From CAVQRC01 sp963715045 (lineage in GTDB: Bacteria; Planctomycetota; Planctomycetia; Pirellulales; Lacipirellulaceae), in NCBI GenBank assembly GCA_963715045.1, contig CAVQRC010000008.1, positions 186,001 through 250,000 of the forward strand: DNA of 64,000 bases, in the 5' to 3' direction. The position numbers and the translations under genes were made by a program. Below, one piece after another: positions 47,229 through 56,430 of the stretch. Every line of letters begins with the position of its first letter. The stretch's first letter is position 1. A model generated the notes under the pieces. The model was not told the DNA's origin, did not search any database, and saw only the letters and a program-made list of their open reading frames with translations.

Positions 47229-48137
47229 GGCGATGGCTCCTCAGTCCGCGGCCAATGGCACCCCCAACTGCTATCGAGTCTACCGCGCAACTGCCGACCA
47301 GTCGATTTCAGCCTCTGCGCCGCCGGCTTCAGCTGCTGCCTGCAAACACGGTCAGTTTCGCTTCGGCTTCCCACCCGATGGCATTCCCGCTTCCTCCATA
47401 ATCGGGGGCAGGTCTCGCAGTTTCGAACCTTCAAGAGCCGCTTACCCATCCGCCGCTATCTGCTGCTGGATCGCTTCTAGGTCTCGCTGAACCATCCCCA
47501 ACAGTGGGCGGCGCTCGAGATCGGCTTCGCCGACTGCCGGCGGGGGCGGCTGTCCCGATCGTGATTCCTCGGGGCCAACCGGCTGACGTTCCGGCGCGAC
47601 CAGACGCGGCTCTGCCGCGACCACGACAAGTACCTGGCACTCATTGCCGCCAGCGCGCAGGTTACGCGCTCGGGCTGGCCACCTCTCAAAAGGGATCTAC
47701 GACTACGAAGGGAAGCCTCCAGGCAACTACGACGATCGAACCAAGCGAAACGTGCCCCATTCGAGCATGATTTGAGCTCCCTTCGAGCCCCGTCCCGATG
47801 GCACTCCAGTAGACGATCGCAGAAGACGTTACGCCCAACCACCGTGGGTCACTCTCGCCGAGAGTGACCGGCAGCACGTAAGGCCTTCGCCCCGGGTCAG
47901 GGCCCCAACTTCCCGCGGCTGATTTCTTCTCCGGCCGCGTCGCTGCTACCCGACCGCCCTCTGGACCGCCGTGACACTCGGCGAGTGTCACCCACGGTTC
48001 TCTCACCGAAAGGAAATTCAAACCCATGCTTTTCGAACGTGCCCCATCCTGGTGAGGTCGAAGAGATCCTCGCCCAGCCCGATCTCATGACCACGATCGG
48101 CTTACGCGACCACGCGATCCTCGAGACGTTCGACCGT
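47229..48137. other. Gene-free region with paired hairpins
   Basis: About 900 bases without a convincing gene. Two similar hairpins lie in opposite orientation: 47841-47868 (ACCGTGGGTCACTCTCGCCG and the complement of its end) and 47971-47999 (GTGACACTCGGCGAGTGTCA then CCCACGGTT). Several short open frames here have Arg-rich, low-quality translations and are not reported as genes. Confidence 0.55.
47841..47999. repeat. Facing REP-like hairpins sharing an ACCGTGGGT-ACTC-CGCCGAG core
   Basis: The left copy reads ACCGTGGGTCACTCTCGCCG AGAGTGAC and the reverse complement of the right copy reads ACCGTGGGTGACACTCGCCG AGTGTCAC. Compensating changes keep both stems paired. The ACCGTGGG edge also occurs at the inner repeat arms near 1330 and 1555. 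Confidence 0.6.
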
Positions 48138-49878
48138 TCAGGGCCCGTTGAGCAGTTTTGCCAGTCCCTTCAGCGAACCGCCTGGAACGATCAGCGAAGC
48201 GTCGATGCCAGAGGGCTCGGCCCGGTATCGGATCGCCAGTGCGAGCGGAGGCATCTCGGGGATTTCATTTGCGTTAGGCAGCAGCGGGTCCCCAAAGACC
48301 GTCGTCCAGCGTTGCAGCCATTCGATGCAACCCGTGGGACTGATCAGCAGCCGCAGGTGAGCCGGTTCGGTAAGCGGGGCGACGACGCGCTGAATGCCTT
48401 CGTCGTCGGAAGGTCGAGAGGCTTCTGCGTCGGCGCGTAGTTGATTCAGTACAGATTCGACCACCGCAGCCGTTGCGTACCCGATCAGCACGCGGTGGTC
48501 GTCGACAATCGTGATGTAGGAAATCATCTCGCCATCGGCTCCGAACAACTGCTCCATCATGGCCTTCACGCCGGCCGGTTCGTTGGCGATTCCGGCAGAG
48601 TAGTCGAACACCTGTCGGATCGCCGGTTGCCCTCCAAGTTGCTGCCGCTCGAGGCGATAGCTGGTCGGAAAGTCCGTTTCGGCATCCTGGAGCACTTCGC
48701 TCCAGATGCGGACCGATTGCTCATAGCTGGCCAGATACGCCGTTGCGTCGTCTACGTCGAGTTCCGCGAAGAAGTTACTCAACAGTGGCTGATCGGGTGC
48801 ACCGGGCCGCATCCACCCACGGACACCGCGAACGCCCGTCAGAAAGGCGGCGACCGATTCGCCCAGTCTGCCTTCGGCCGTTGCGTCTGGGTGCTCCAAC
48901 CCGAACAGGTCGGGCCACACTCTCAGCATCTCGACAGCCCCGCTCTTCGCGTGCGGTATCCAGCTCGAATTCCATGGCATGGCGGCCGCCGCCAGCAGAC
49001 GGCCGCTCGAAATCGTCGCCGTGAGTTCTCGCACAACTTCCGCTCGGCCAAGAATCTGTTCGATCTGTCCGCCCGGAGCGAATCCCACCCGAGCGGCAAA
49101 CGCGACGTTCAAGTCCTCCGACAGATCAGCACCAATAGCGACCAACTCCAGTTCGGCGTCACCGAGGTCCACACACCGACGGGCCGCATCGACCGCATTT
49201 TTCAACTGCCGCTGCTGTTCGGCCAGCCGGCGATTGGCGATCGGACTGCGGACGTTGTCTTGCAAGCGAGGTCAGCTGCCGCCGCATCAACCTGCTCGCC
49301 AGCGAACGCCCCTCAGAGAGCACCACGAGTGCGAGATCCTGGTCCGCACACCATGGTTGATACGCCTGTAGTGCTGCGGGAATCGCCGGTTTGGAAGCGA
49401 CCACGCGTTCCATGGCCGGCCTGAAGTCGGTATTCATTAACAACGCGAACGGGCCGCGTCGAGCAACCAGGACCCATTGCCCCGCGACGCGGACCGCTGA
49501 GATTCCTCCTTCGGGGTCGGCACCAAGCGGTGCCGCGAATGCTGCGTAATCGTCGACGGGAACCAGCACGAAGGGACCCGGATTCGCCTCCGGCGACTGG
49601 CCCGGATAGAGGCCAATCACCACGTCGCCGCCGGGATCGAAGCCGGCGTTAAAACCTGTCGCCAGCTTGAAGAACGTCAGGGGCGCCGGGACCGACACTT
49701 CCCACAAGTCGATCATGCTGCCGATTCGGTCACTGGACCGCTGCAGGTCGTGAATGACGAGGAATCCGAGCGCGCGTTCGGGCACGTAGGCTTCCACGGG
49801 GTGGCCACTGGTGGAGGCCGTGACCAAAGAGGCTGAGACAACCAACAAACCAAACCACACTGACTTGCCGCGATGCAT
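48138..49878 (-). CDS. Secreted hypothetical protein, one frameshift
   Basis: About 579 residues. The signal peptide is VWFGLLVVSASLVTASTSGH with VEAYVPERALGFLVIHDLQR after it. Two similar lobes follow, each with long helix-strand units (LFGADGEMISYITIVDDHRV, PLTEPAHLRLLISPTGCIEW). One extra base at 49264-49265 breaks the frame; removing it joins RRQLTSL to QDNVRSPIANRRLAEQQRQL. The protein resembles the N-terminal part of the DUF1559 protein at 43314-45708, suggesting a planctomycete paralogue family. No catalytic motif is recognised. Confidence 0.7.
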
Positions 49879-50066
49879 GACGTTACGGTCCTCGAAGGCC
49901 AGGTCGACTCACTTGCGGTTTCGCACTCAAGACGTCATCGTAGCGAACCCTGTCGGGGATGGTCAGACGTCGTTTGTCAGTTTGCAGGATCCATGGGAGA
50001 ATCCCTCGCAGCAGTGTGTCTGCCCCTGCCTACGCGGTTGAAAACTCCCCCCTGCGAAAGACCTCC

Positions 50067-51083
50067 ATGCTGATTCGAAATGTGCTTCGTAGTGTGTTCG
50101 TAGCAATCGCCGTCTGGGTACCCCTGAACAGGGCTTCCCAGGCCGTCGAGGTTCCGGTCGACTTCCTCCTGGATGCCAGTCAGTCTCCGCTGAACGTAGG
50201 TGTCTCGGCGCTCGGAGCTTCCGATTCCGGCTCGACATCCGTGTCGGGGAATGTGCTGGCAAATCTCACGCTCGACATGAGCGGCGGCGATCCGTTGATC
50301 ACGGGGCTGGAGTTCTCGGGCGGGACGATCGCGGCCGCGGCACCGCTGAACCTCTCCTTGACGGTGGTGGTAGTTTTTCCGTTGACCGTGAATATCACGG
50401 CCCAGAACATCGCCGGGTTCGTCGATACGCCGGATCCGCCGGCCGCCATTACGGCCGTGACGGCAGACAATCTAAGCTACGAATTCGACGCCGCGTTTCA
50501 CGAGGTCACGCTCAATCAGGGCGAACTCATCGTGACCGGCGTGGTCGAAGAAATGTTCGATCTTTCCGAGAGTCCCGTGACGGGTGCGGCCCCTTCCGGC
50601 ACGCTGGGCTTCATCAACCTGACACCGGGCGGCGTGGTCGACGGGCAGTCGCAATTCGCTGCGGAGTTGCGGTTGCCGATTGATTTCAGTGATGTGGTTC
50701 CGATCGAAACGCCGCTGGGTGAAATCCCGGTGTCGATTGCAATCAGCGGTGCGGCGGTGGCGAGGGGGTCGTTCAGCGTGGATCTGGCTCCTTCCGAATC
50801 GGCCGATTTCGACAAGAACGGGGTGGTCGACGGAGCGGATTTCCTAATCTGGCAGGCGAATTTCCTGACATTGTCGGGCGGTACGAGCAACACGGGTGAC
50901 GCCAACGGTGACGGCGCCGTCAATGGCAACGACTTTCTGATCTGGCAACGCGACTTCGCACACGGCGGTGCTGGCGGGGGAGCCGTCGCTGCCGTGCCCG
51001 AACCGACGGCCGCGGTCGCGGCGCTATGCACCCTGCTCGCGATGGCTGTCCGGCGAAAGCCGCAGCGGGGACCGCTTGCATGA
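50067..51083 (+). CDS. PEP-CTERM exported protein with dockerin-type repeats
   Basis: 338 residues from the ATG at 50067. The signal peptide is VLRSVFVAIAVWVPLNRASQ. A beta-sandwich-like region (residues 25-245) is followed by two dockerin-type calcium loops, DFDKNGVVDGADFLIWQANF and GDANGDGAVNGNDFLIWQRD. The sorting signal VPEPTAAVAALCTLLAMAVR with RRK closes it. Proteins with this combination are common on planctomycete surfaces and may bind cohesin-type partners. The divergent secreted hypothetical starts about 190 bases away. Confidence 0.88.
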   Translation: MLIRNVLRSVFVAIAVWVPLNRASQAVEVPVDFLLDASQSPLNVGVSALGASDSGSTSVSGNVLANLTLDMSGGDPLITGLEFSGGTIAAAAPLNLSLTVVVVFPLTVNITAQNIAGFVDTPDPPAAITAVTADNLSYEFDAAFHEVTLNQGELIVTGVVEEMFDLSESPVTGAAPSGTLGFINLTPGGVVDGQSQFAAELRLPIDFSDVVPIETPLGEIPVSIAISGAAVARGSFSVDLAPSESADFDKNGVVDGADFLIWQANFLTLSGGTSNTGDANGDGAVNGNDFLIWQRDFAHGGAGGGAVAAVPEPTAAVAALCTLLAMAVRRKPQRGPLA

Positions 51084-51199
51084 ATGTCGGCGAACGGCGA
51101 GGGGCTCTGATTGTCAGTCTCCACGCGCCTGCCGCACTCGAATCCCGCGACGCACAGTTGGTGCAGGCAGCCGAAAAAGACCGGGGCGGCGGCTACGCG

Positions 51200-53236
51200 T
51201 CAGAGCAGCGACTTCCCGACAGCGACGACATGCTGGGAAGTGATTCCCCGCTTCTGATAGATCGTCTCGTACGGCGCTGATGCGCCAAAGTCGTCGAGCC
51301 CGACAAAGCAACCTTGCATCCCGAGGTATCGATCCCAGCTTTGCCGCAGCCCGGCTTCCACGGCCACACGGGCCGTGATCGCCGCCGGCAACACACTCTC
51401 GCGATAGGATGCGTCCTGCTCGGCGAACAATTCCATCGAGGCCATACTCACCAGCCGGCAGCGAACGCCGTCGGCCGCAAGCTGGCGATAGGCATCGACC
51501 GCAATCGATACCTCACTACCGCTGGCCATGAGAATGAGTTCGGGCAGATCCCCCCCGGCTGCGTCCGCGAGGACATAACCGCCGCGTCGGACGCCGGCGG
51601 CCGCAGCGAACTCATCACGCGGCAGCGTCGGAACGCTCTGCCGCGTCAGTACCAGAGCGACAGGCCTGTGGGTCTGTTGCATGGCGACCTGCCAGGCGAC
51701 GCACACTTCGTTGGCGTCAGCAGGACGGAGCAGAATCAAATTCGGAATCGCCCGCACCGCCGACAAATGTTCGACGGGCTGATGCGTTGGTCCGTCTTCG
51801 CCGAGACCGATCGAATCATGGGTGAGCACATAAATCACCGGTAAGCCCATCATCGCGGCCAACCGCATGGCCGGGCGAAGGTAATCGCTGAACACGAAGA
51901 AGGTTGCTGCATAAGGTCGCAGTCCGCACTCGGCCATCCCGTTGGCGGCGGCCGCCATGGCATGCTCGCGAATGCCGAATCGCAGATTGCGTCCAAGGTA
52001 GTTGTCGGCCTCGAAATCAGCTCCATCCTTGACGAGCGTGTTGGTAGACGGGGCAAGATCGGCCGAACCACCAATCAACCAGGGCACTCGGGGGGCGATC
52101 GCGTTGAGGACCTCTCCTGAAGAAGTGCGGGTGGCGAGTCCCTTTTGACTGGCCGCAAACGCGGGCAACCCCTGCTCCCAGCCGGGAGGAAGCTTGTGAC
52201 TCTCAAGGCACGCGAGTTCGGCGGCCAACGACGGGTGTGTGGTCGTATACTGCTGGAGCTTCTCATTCCATGCGACCCAATGCGGCGCCGCGCGGCCCGA
52301 AATCTGCGCGTAGAAGTGTGCGGGAACCTCGGTCGGAACGGCAAACGGCGGCTCCGTCGGCCAACCATAGGCTTCCTTGGTAAGCCGGATCTCCTCCTCT
52401 CCCAACGGGGACCCATGTGCGGCGGCAGTCCCAGCCTTGTGCGGGGCACCGAATCCGATCACACTCCGCAGGCTGATGAGTGTTGGTTTCCCCGAGTTCC
52501 CGCGAAACGCGTCGAATGCCGACTGCAACGCAGACAGGTCGTTGGCGTCTTCGACGCGGACCACATCCCAGCCAAGCCCCTCGAAGCGGGCGGCGACGTC
52601 TTCGCTGAAGGCCAGATCCGTCTTGCCTTCAATGGTGATCCGATTGTCGTCGTACACCCAGCAAAGATTGTCGAGCCGCAAGTGTGCAGCGAGCGAGGCG
52701 GCCTCGCAGGCGACCCCTTCCATCAGGTCGCCGTCGCTGCAGAACGCATACACGTCGTAGTCGAAGAGGGTGAAGTCGGGCCGGTTGTAGCGGGCCGCGA
52801 GCCATTTGCCGGCGATCGCCATGCCGACGCTGTTTCCACAGCCCTGGCCGAGCGGTCCGGTCGTGGTCTCGACGCCGGTCGTGTGGCGGAATTCGGGGTG
52901 GCCCGGCGTGCGACTCCCCCACTGACGAAAGCTCTTGATGTCCTCCAGCGAAACGGCCAGTTCTCCCGTCGCCTGCCCGTCTTGATCGACGTGCTTGACG
53001 CCGGCCAGATGGAGCACGGCGTAGAGCAGCATCGAGGCATGTCCGCAGGAAAGCACGAACCGGTCCCGATTGGGCCAGTGGGGATGATCGGGATCGTAGT
53101 TGAGGTGCCCGGCCCAGAGTTGGTACGCGGCCGGCGCGAGCGCCATGGGGGTCCCGGGATGGCCCGAATTGGCCGCTTGGACGGCGTCCATGGCGAGCGT
53201 GCGAATCGTATTGATGGTTTGTTCGGCTTGGCTCAT
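51200..53236 (-). CDS. tkt: Transketolase
   Basis: 678 residues from the ATG at 53236, which has GGAG upstream; upstream in-frame codons read as Asn/Lys-rich and are less likely. Thiamine diphosphate enzyme blocks are MDAVQAANSGHPGTPMALAP, YAFCSDGDLMEGVACEAASL (the GDG motif), TGPLGQGCGNSVGMAI, FGIREHAMAAAANGMAECGL, VLTHDSIGLGEDGPTHQPVE and LILMASGSEVSIAVDAYRQL. It transfers two-carbon units between sugar phosphates in the pentose-phosphate pathway. It is the last gene of a three-gene minus-strand run with DUF1559 and DUF1570. Confidence 0.97.
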   Translation of the reverse strand: MSQAEQTINTIRTLAMDAVQAANSGHPGTPMALAPAAYQLWAGHLNYDPDHPHWPNRDRFVLSCGHASMLLYAVLHLAGVKHVDQDGQATGELAVSLEDIKSFRQWGSRTPGHPEFRHTTGVETTTGPLGQGCGNSVGMAIAGKWLAARYNRPDFTLFDYDVYAFCSDGDLMEGVACEAASLAAHLRLDNLCWVYDDNRITIEGKTDLAFSEDVAARFEGLGWDVVRVEDANDLSALQSAFDAFRGNSGKPTLISLRSVIGFGAPHKAGTAAAHGSPLGEEEIRLTKEAYGWPTEPPFAVPTEVPAHFYAQISGRAAPHWVAWNEKLQQYTTTHPSLAAELACLESHKLPPGWEQGLPAFAASQKGLATRTSSGEVLNAIAPRVPWLIGGSADLAPSTNTLVKDGADFEADNYLGRNLRFGIREHAMAAAANGMAECGLRPYAATFFVFSDYLRPAMRLAAMMGLPVIYVLTHDSIGLGEDGPTHQPVEHLSAVRAIPNLILLRPADANEVCVAWQVAMQQTHRPVALVLTRQSVPTLPRDEFAAAAGVRRGGYVLADAAGGDLPELILMASGSEVSIAVDAYRQLAADGVRCRLVSMASMELFAEQDASYRESVLPAAITARVAVEAGLRQSWDRYLGMQGCFVGLDDFGASAPYETIYQKRGITSQHVVAVGKSLL

Positions 53237-53246
53237 CGTGCTCCGG

Positions 53247-54740
53247 TTATTGTTGTCCATCGTCTTGCTGTTGCTCGATTTCTTCGGCGTCATCACCGAG
53301 GATGATCTCCAGATCGGTCTTCAGGCCGCGCATGTAGTCGCGCCACTGAGCTTCGAGCGTTGTCCGGTCCGCACCGAACACTTCTTCGAAAAGTTCGTTG
53401 AGCACCTCGGAGCCGATGGGGGTGTCGGGTGGGAACTCGCCAAGTCGGCGATAGTACTCCATCAGCTTGTCGAAGCGCTGTTCGACGAGGAAATGGGTCA
53501 TCGCCCAGGCCTGGCCGTAGGCGTGCAGAATCGAAGCGTGACTACCGGCATGCGTGAACAGTCGATCTCCCACGACAAAGTCGATCGTCGAGAGTTCGCT
53601 CTGGTTCTTGATGAGGGCGCGGTACCACTCAAGTCGTTCCTCGTTGACGGCACCGATTCCCGCCCAGGTCGCATCGCTGGGGGCTTCGAAGTAGGCGGCC
53701 AGGCCTTCGTGAACCCACCGCGGCACGCGAACATCGCGGGGGAACAACCCCGTATTGCCGGCCATCTGGTGCGTGCACTCGTGACTGACGACTTCGACGT
53801 CGGAACTCTCCTTGGCAATTTTGACCAGCAGCGAGAGGCCCTCATAACGGCGGACGATATCGGCCGCACCCGGTCCCCGCCGGCGCCGGGCCTCGTTGGC
53901 CTGTTCGCGAAGCTGATCGATGAGGTTGTCGAGGACTTCATACTGCTCCGCTTTGCCATTGTCGTAGAACACGCTGATGTTGGTCTTGGGACTCCAGAAC
54001 CCGGCTGCCAGGATGAGCGTCGGACTCAGCGACTGGGCGTAATCGTTGTAAGCTGCATGGTCGTTGAAGAGCAGGACCATCAACCGCTCTTCGGGGATCT
54101 TGAGCGTGATTCCCTTGGAGTAGAACTTGAGGAGGAAACTTTCATAGACGAGTTCCAGCAGTGCCAGACGCTCGTCGGAGCGATTCATCCGGCGTCCCTT
54201 CTCCGGTTTCTCTGGCGTGTCGTGACACAGGATAAAGTGCGGGCTGCGTTTGATTTTGAATCCTGGCAGCTTGACCTGTTGGCGTAGTTTCTCCTCGAGC
54301 TCGGGCTTCTCGGGCAGCGGCACATCCATTTTCCGCTTGAGATCCATGACGCGGAGCGCTTCGGCGTTCTGGGGGTCGATTTCGAGTGCCGCATCGATGG
54401 CTTCCCAATACGTCCTGAGTTGTCCGTGATGCAGCAACCAATGGGCGGCCTCCATGACTTGACTGGCGTCGCCGGTGGTCTTGCTGCGATTAAGCTTGGC
54501 GCGTCCGGTGGCGAAGGTGGAGGGGATCTCATGAATCCGCCCGACGATATCCTCCAGGCGAATGTACATCCGTCCGAACTTGGGATGACTGAAGGTCACG
54601 GTCCGCCCCGGATTGACGCGAGTCTTTCCCTGGAGCGTCATCACGAGCGTCGTGCCGGGTACCGAGTACTTGAGCAAATCGGCCCGACAGTCTTCGACAA
54701 AGACTCCCGCCAGCACGAGCAGGATGATCAGGCGACGCAT
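53247..54740 (-). CDS. DUF1570 zincin-like secreted protein
   Basis: 497 residues. The signal peptide is RRLIILLVLAGVFVEDC. A TPR-like stretch (about 90-140) comes first, then a peptidase-like domain with the HExxH zinc motif in EVVSHECTHQMAGNTGLFPR and a downstream RWVHEGLAAYFEAP, whose Glu could be the third ligand. VLLFNDHAAYNDYAQSL and LILAAGFWSPKTNISVFYDN are further family blocks. The C-terminus is acidic and Gln-rich. DUF1570 proteins are predicted metallopeptidases of unknown substrate. The gene starts 1 base after the DUF1559 stop. Confidence 0.85.
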   Translation of the reverse strand: MRRLIILLVLAGVFVEDCRADLLKYSVPGTTLVMTLQGKTRVNPGRTVTFSHPKFGRMYIRLEDIVGRIHEIPSTFATGRAKLNRSKTTGDASQVMEAAHWLLHHGQLRTYWEAIDAALEIDPQNAEALRVMDLKRKMDVPLPEKPELEEKLRQQVKLPGFKIKRSPHFILCHDTPEKPEKGRRMNRSDERLALLELVYESFLLKFYSKGITLKIPEERLMVLLFNDHAAYNDYAQSLSPTLILAAGFWSPKTNISVFYDNGKAEQYEVLDNLIDQLREQANEARRRRGPGAADIVRRYEGLSLLVKIAKESSDVEVVSHECTHQMAGNTGLFPRDVRVPRWVHEGLAAYFEAPSDATWAGIGAVNEERLEWYRALIKNQSELSTIDFVVGDRLFTHAGSHASILHAYGQAWAMTHFLVEQRFDKLMEYYRRLGEFPPDTPIGSEVLNELFEEVFGADRTTLEAQWRDYMRGLKTDLEIILGDDAEEIEQQQDDGQQ

Positions 54741-54741
54741 G

Positions 54742-56304
54742 TCAGTCTCCTCTGCCGTGTGAAAACGATTGCCTGGCGTTCCGGTCGTTCAAATTGCGAT
54801 CTTTCAAGATGCGGCCGTTCAAATTGAAGTCGCCCATTCGGAGCGGGGCCAACAGTTGTTCGGCAGCGATTTCGAGCGGGCGCCCATCGAGCCGCGGGAA
54901 GGAAGCGAGTCGGGAAGACGCAATCGCCTGCACGTCGCGGGAGTTGGCCCGCGACAGGCGAGCGATATCGACCGTTTCGCCACCCCCGATGGTGCACATC
55001 GCGCGAAACACATTTTCGTCGATCCCGGGATCGATCCAACGGGCGGACCCGTCCACCATGAGGACCGCGGTGCCCTCCTTGTCGTAGCCGAGCGTGCCGA
55101 ATCCGGAGAGTCGATTGAAGTAGGGTCGTCGGGCACCGCGTACGGTCGATCCTCCTCCCGCAACCCAGGGGGCGGCGAGCATCCCGGACCCGATCAGCAT
55201 GATGGTGTTGCTGGTGCCGTCGGTGACTTGATCGATCGTGGCGATTTCACCGTAGCCGAACATCCCGGCGCGGGGATCGGAGCGGGGAAGCAGGGCCGCG
55301 ACAAGATTGCGATCCTGCGAGATGTCTTCCAGCCCGGACATACCGACGAAATGCGTGAGCCCCAGGCCATTCTCGAATCCACCTTCGTAGTTCTTGCGCT
55401 CGTCACCGGGGCTCAGGAACTCCGGCACGACTTCACTGGCATGCTTGCGATTCTCTTCCGTTCGCCAGGGTTTCTCGAAGTCGAATTTATCGTAGAGGCT
55501 TTGCTGGTCGACGTGGGGCAGGACGTCTACCATCCAGCTGAAACGAACAGCGACCACTTCCGCGCCATCCTTGTCTTCGGCGGCAACGCGGGTACCGCGG
55601 AGGTCTTTGCCCTCACTGATCCAGGACGTGACGCCAGTGCGAAGTTTCGCCTGCATCCAGCGGTCGGCCAGTCTGTCCTCCTCGGTTTCGGCCGCTTCGG
55701 CGACTCCTTCGGGGTTACCGGCGTCCTCGGCCGAGGACTCTTGTTCAGCGGCGACGTTCTCCGTCTGGCCTTCCTCGGGTTGCTGGTAGGGGAGCTCGCT
55801 CGTCTCGGGCTGCACAGTGGCGAGTTCGCTGTCGCTCCCGTCGCTCCCTTCACTGTCGTCGCTGCCGTCGGCGTCGCCGGGCTCGACTTCCGTATCGATG
55901 GTGTCGGCAACCGAGGATGGCTCGGCGTCTGCGTCGCGACGTCGCGCCCTGCGGTTGTCGTCGTCGGTTCCGCCGAGAATGAGCACGAGAATCAGAATCA
56001 GGCAAATGACCGAGATAATCCCGCCCGAAATGACCGCGGCGATCGGGACGCCCTTCTTCGGTTTCTGGTAGTGCAGCCCGCTGTGGATGCCGGCTCCCGA
56101 ACCGCCCGCCCCGGAAAGATTCGGGCCTGACAGCGCCGCGGCGGCGGCAGATTCGAGGTTCGACAGTTCGTCGAGAAGATGATCTGCTTGAGCCGGGATC
56201 GGCAACGGGTCCTTGCAGCTGGGACACCTGACGGTCTTGCCCGTCAGGTGATCGGGCGCCTGAAACGCCTTACCACACTGGCATTCAACTCGAACTGGCA
56301 TCAT
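54742..56304 (-). CDS. Zinc-ribbon / membrane-anchored DUF1559 protein
   Basis: 520 residues. The N-terminus has a double zinc-ribbon-like motif CQCGKAFQAPDHLTGKTVRC with CPSC. One membrane helix follows (AAVISGGIISVICLILILVL), then an acidic linker (about 115-205) rich in Asp, Glu and Ser. The C-terminal domain is DUF1559-like: SWMVDVLPHVDQQSLYDKFD, FEKPWRTEENRKHASEVVPE, IDQVTDGTSNTIMLIGS and EGTAVLMVDGSARWIDPGID. It lacks the pilin leader, so it is anchored by the internal helix. It begins the run that ends with transketolase. Confidence 0.85.
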   Translation of the reverse strand: MMPVRVECQCGKAFQAPDHLTGKTVRCPSCKDPLPIPAQADHLLDELSNLESAAAAALSGPNLSGAGGSGAGIHSGLHYQKPKKGVPIAAVISGGIISVICLILILVLILGGTDDDNRRARRRDADAEPSSVADTIDTEVEPGDADGSDDSEGSDGSDSELATVQPETSELPYQQPEEGQTENVAAEQESSAEDAGNPEGVAEAAETEEDRLADRWMQAKLRTGVTSWISEGKDLRGTRVAAEDKDGAEVVAVRFSWMVDVLPHVDQQSLYDKFDFEKPWRTEENRKHASEVVPEFLSPGDERKNYEGGFENGLGLTHFVGMSGLEDISQDRNLVAALLPRSDPRAGMFGYGEIATIDQVTDGTSNTIMLIGSGMLAAPWVAGGGSTVRGARRPYFNRLSGFGTLGYDKEGTAVLMVDGSARWIDPGIDENVFRAMCTIGGGETVDIARLSRANSRDVQAIASSRLASFPRLDGRPLEIAAEQLLAPLRMGDFNLNGRILKDRNLNDRNARQSFSHGRGD

Positions 56305-56430
56305 TCAAACCATCTTCGAACACGGTCTGTATGCGACTCCGCCGGGTCTATTCAGGGTCGTCGCTCCGGCCTCTCATCCTAGCGTCCTTCCGCGGTGGCT
56401 GCACCCGGATTGGGCATTCCCCGCAAGGGT

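Noticed and set aside
47477..47842. 121-residue minus-strand open frame and its plus-strand partner at 47504
   Set aside because: Both are Arg- and Cys-rich without motif; no transposase signature could be made out.
54769..56130. 453-residue plus-strand open frame opposite the DUF1559 gene
   Set aside because: It is antisense to a protein with zinc-ribbon, membrane and DUF1559 features.
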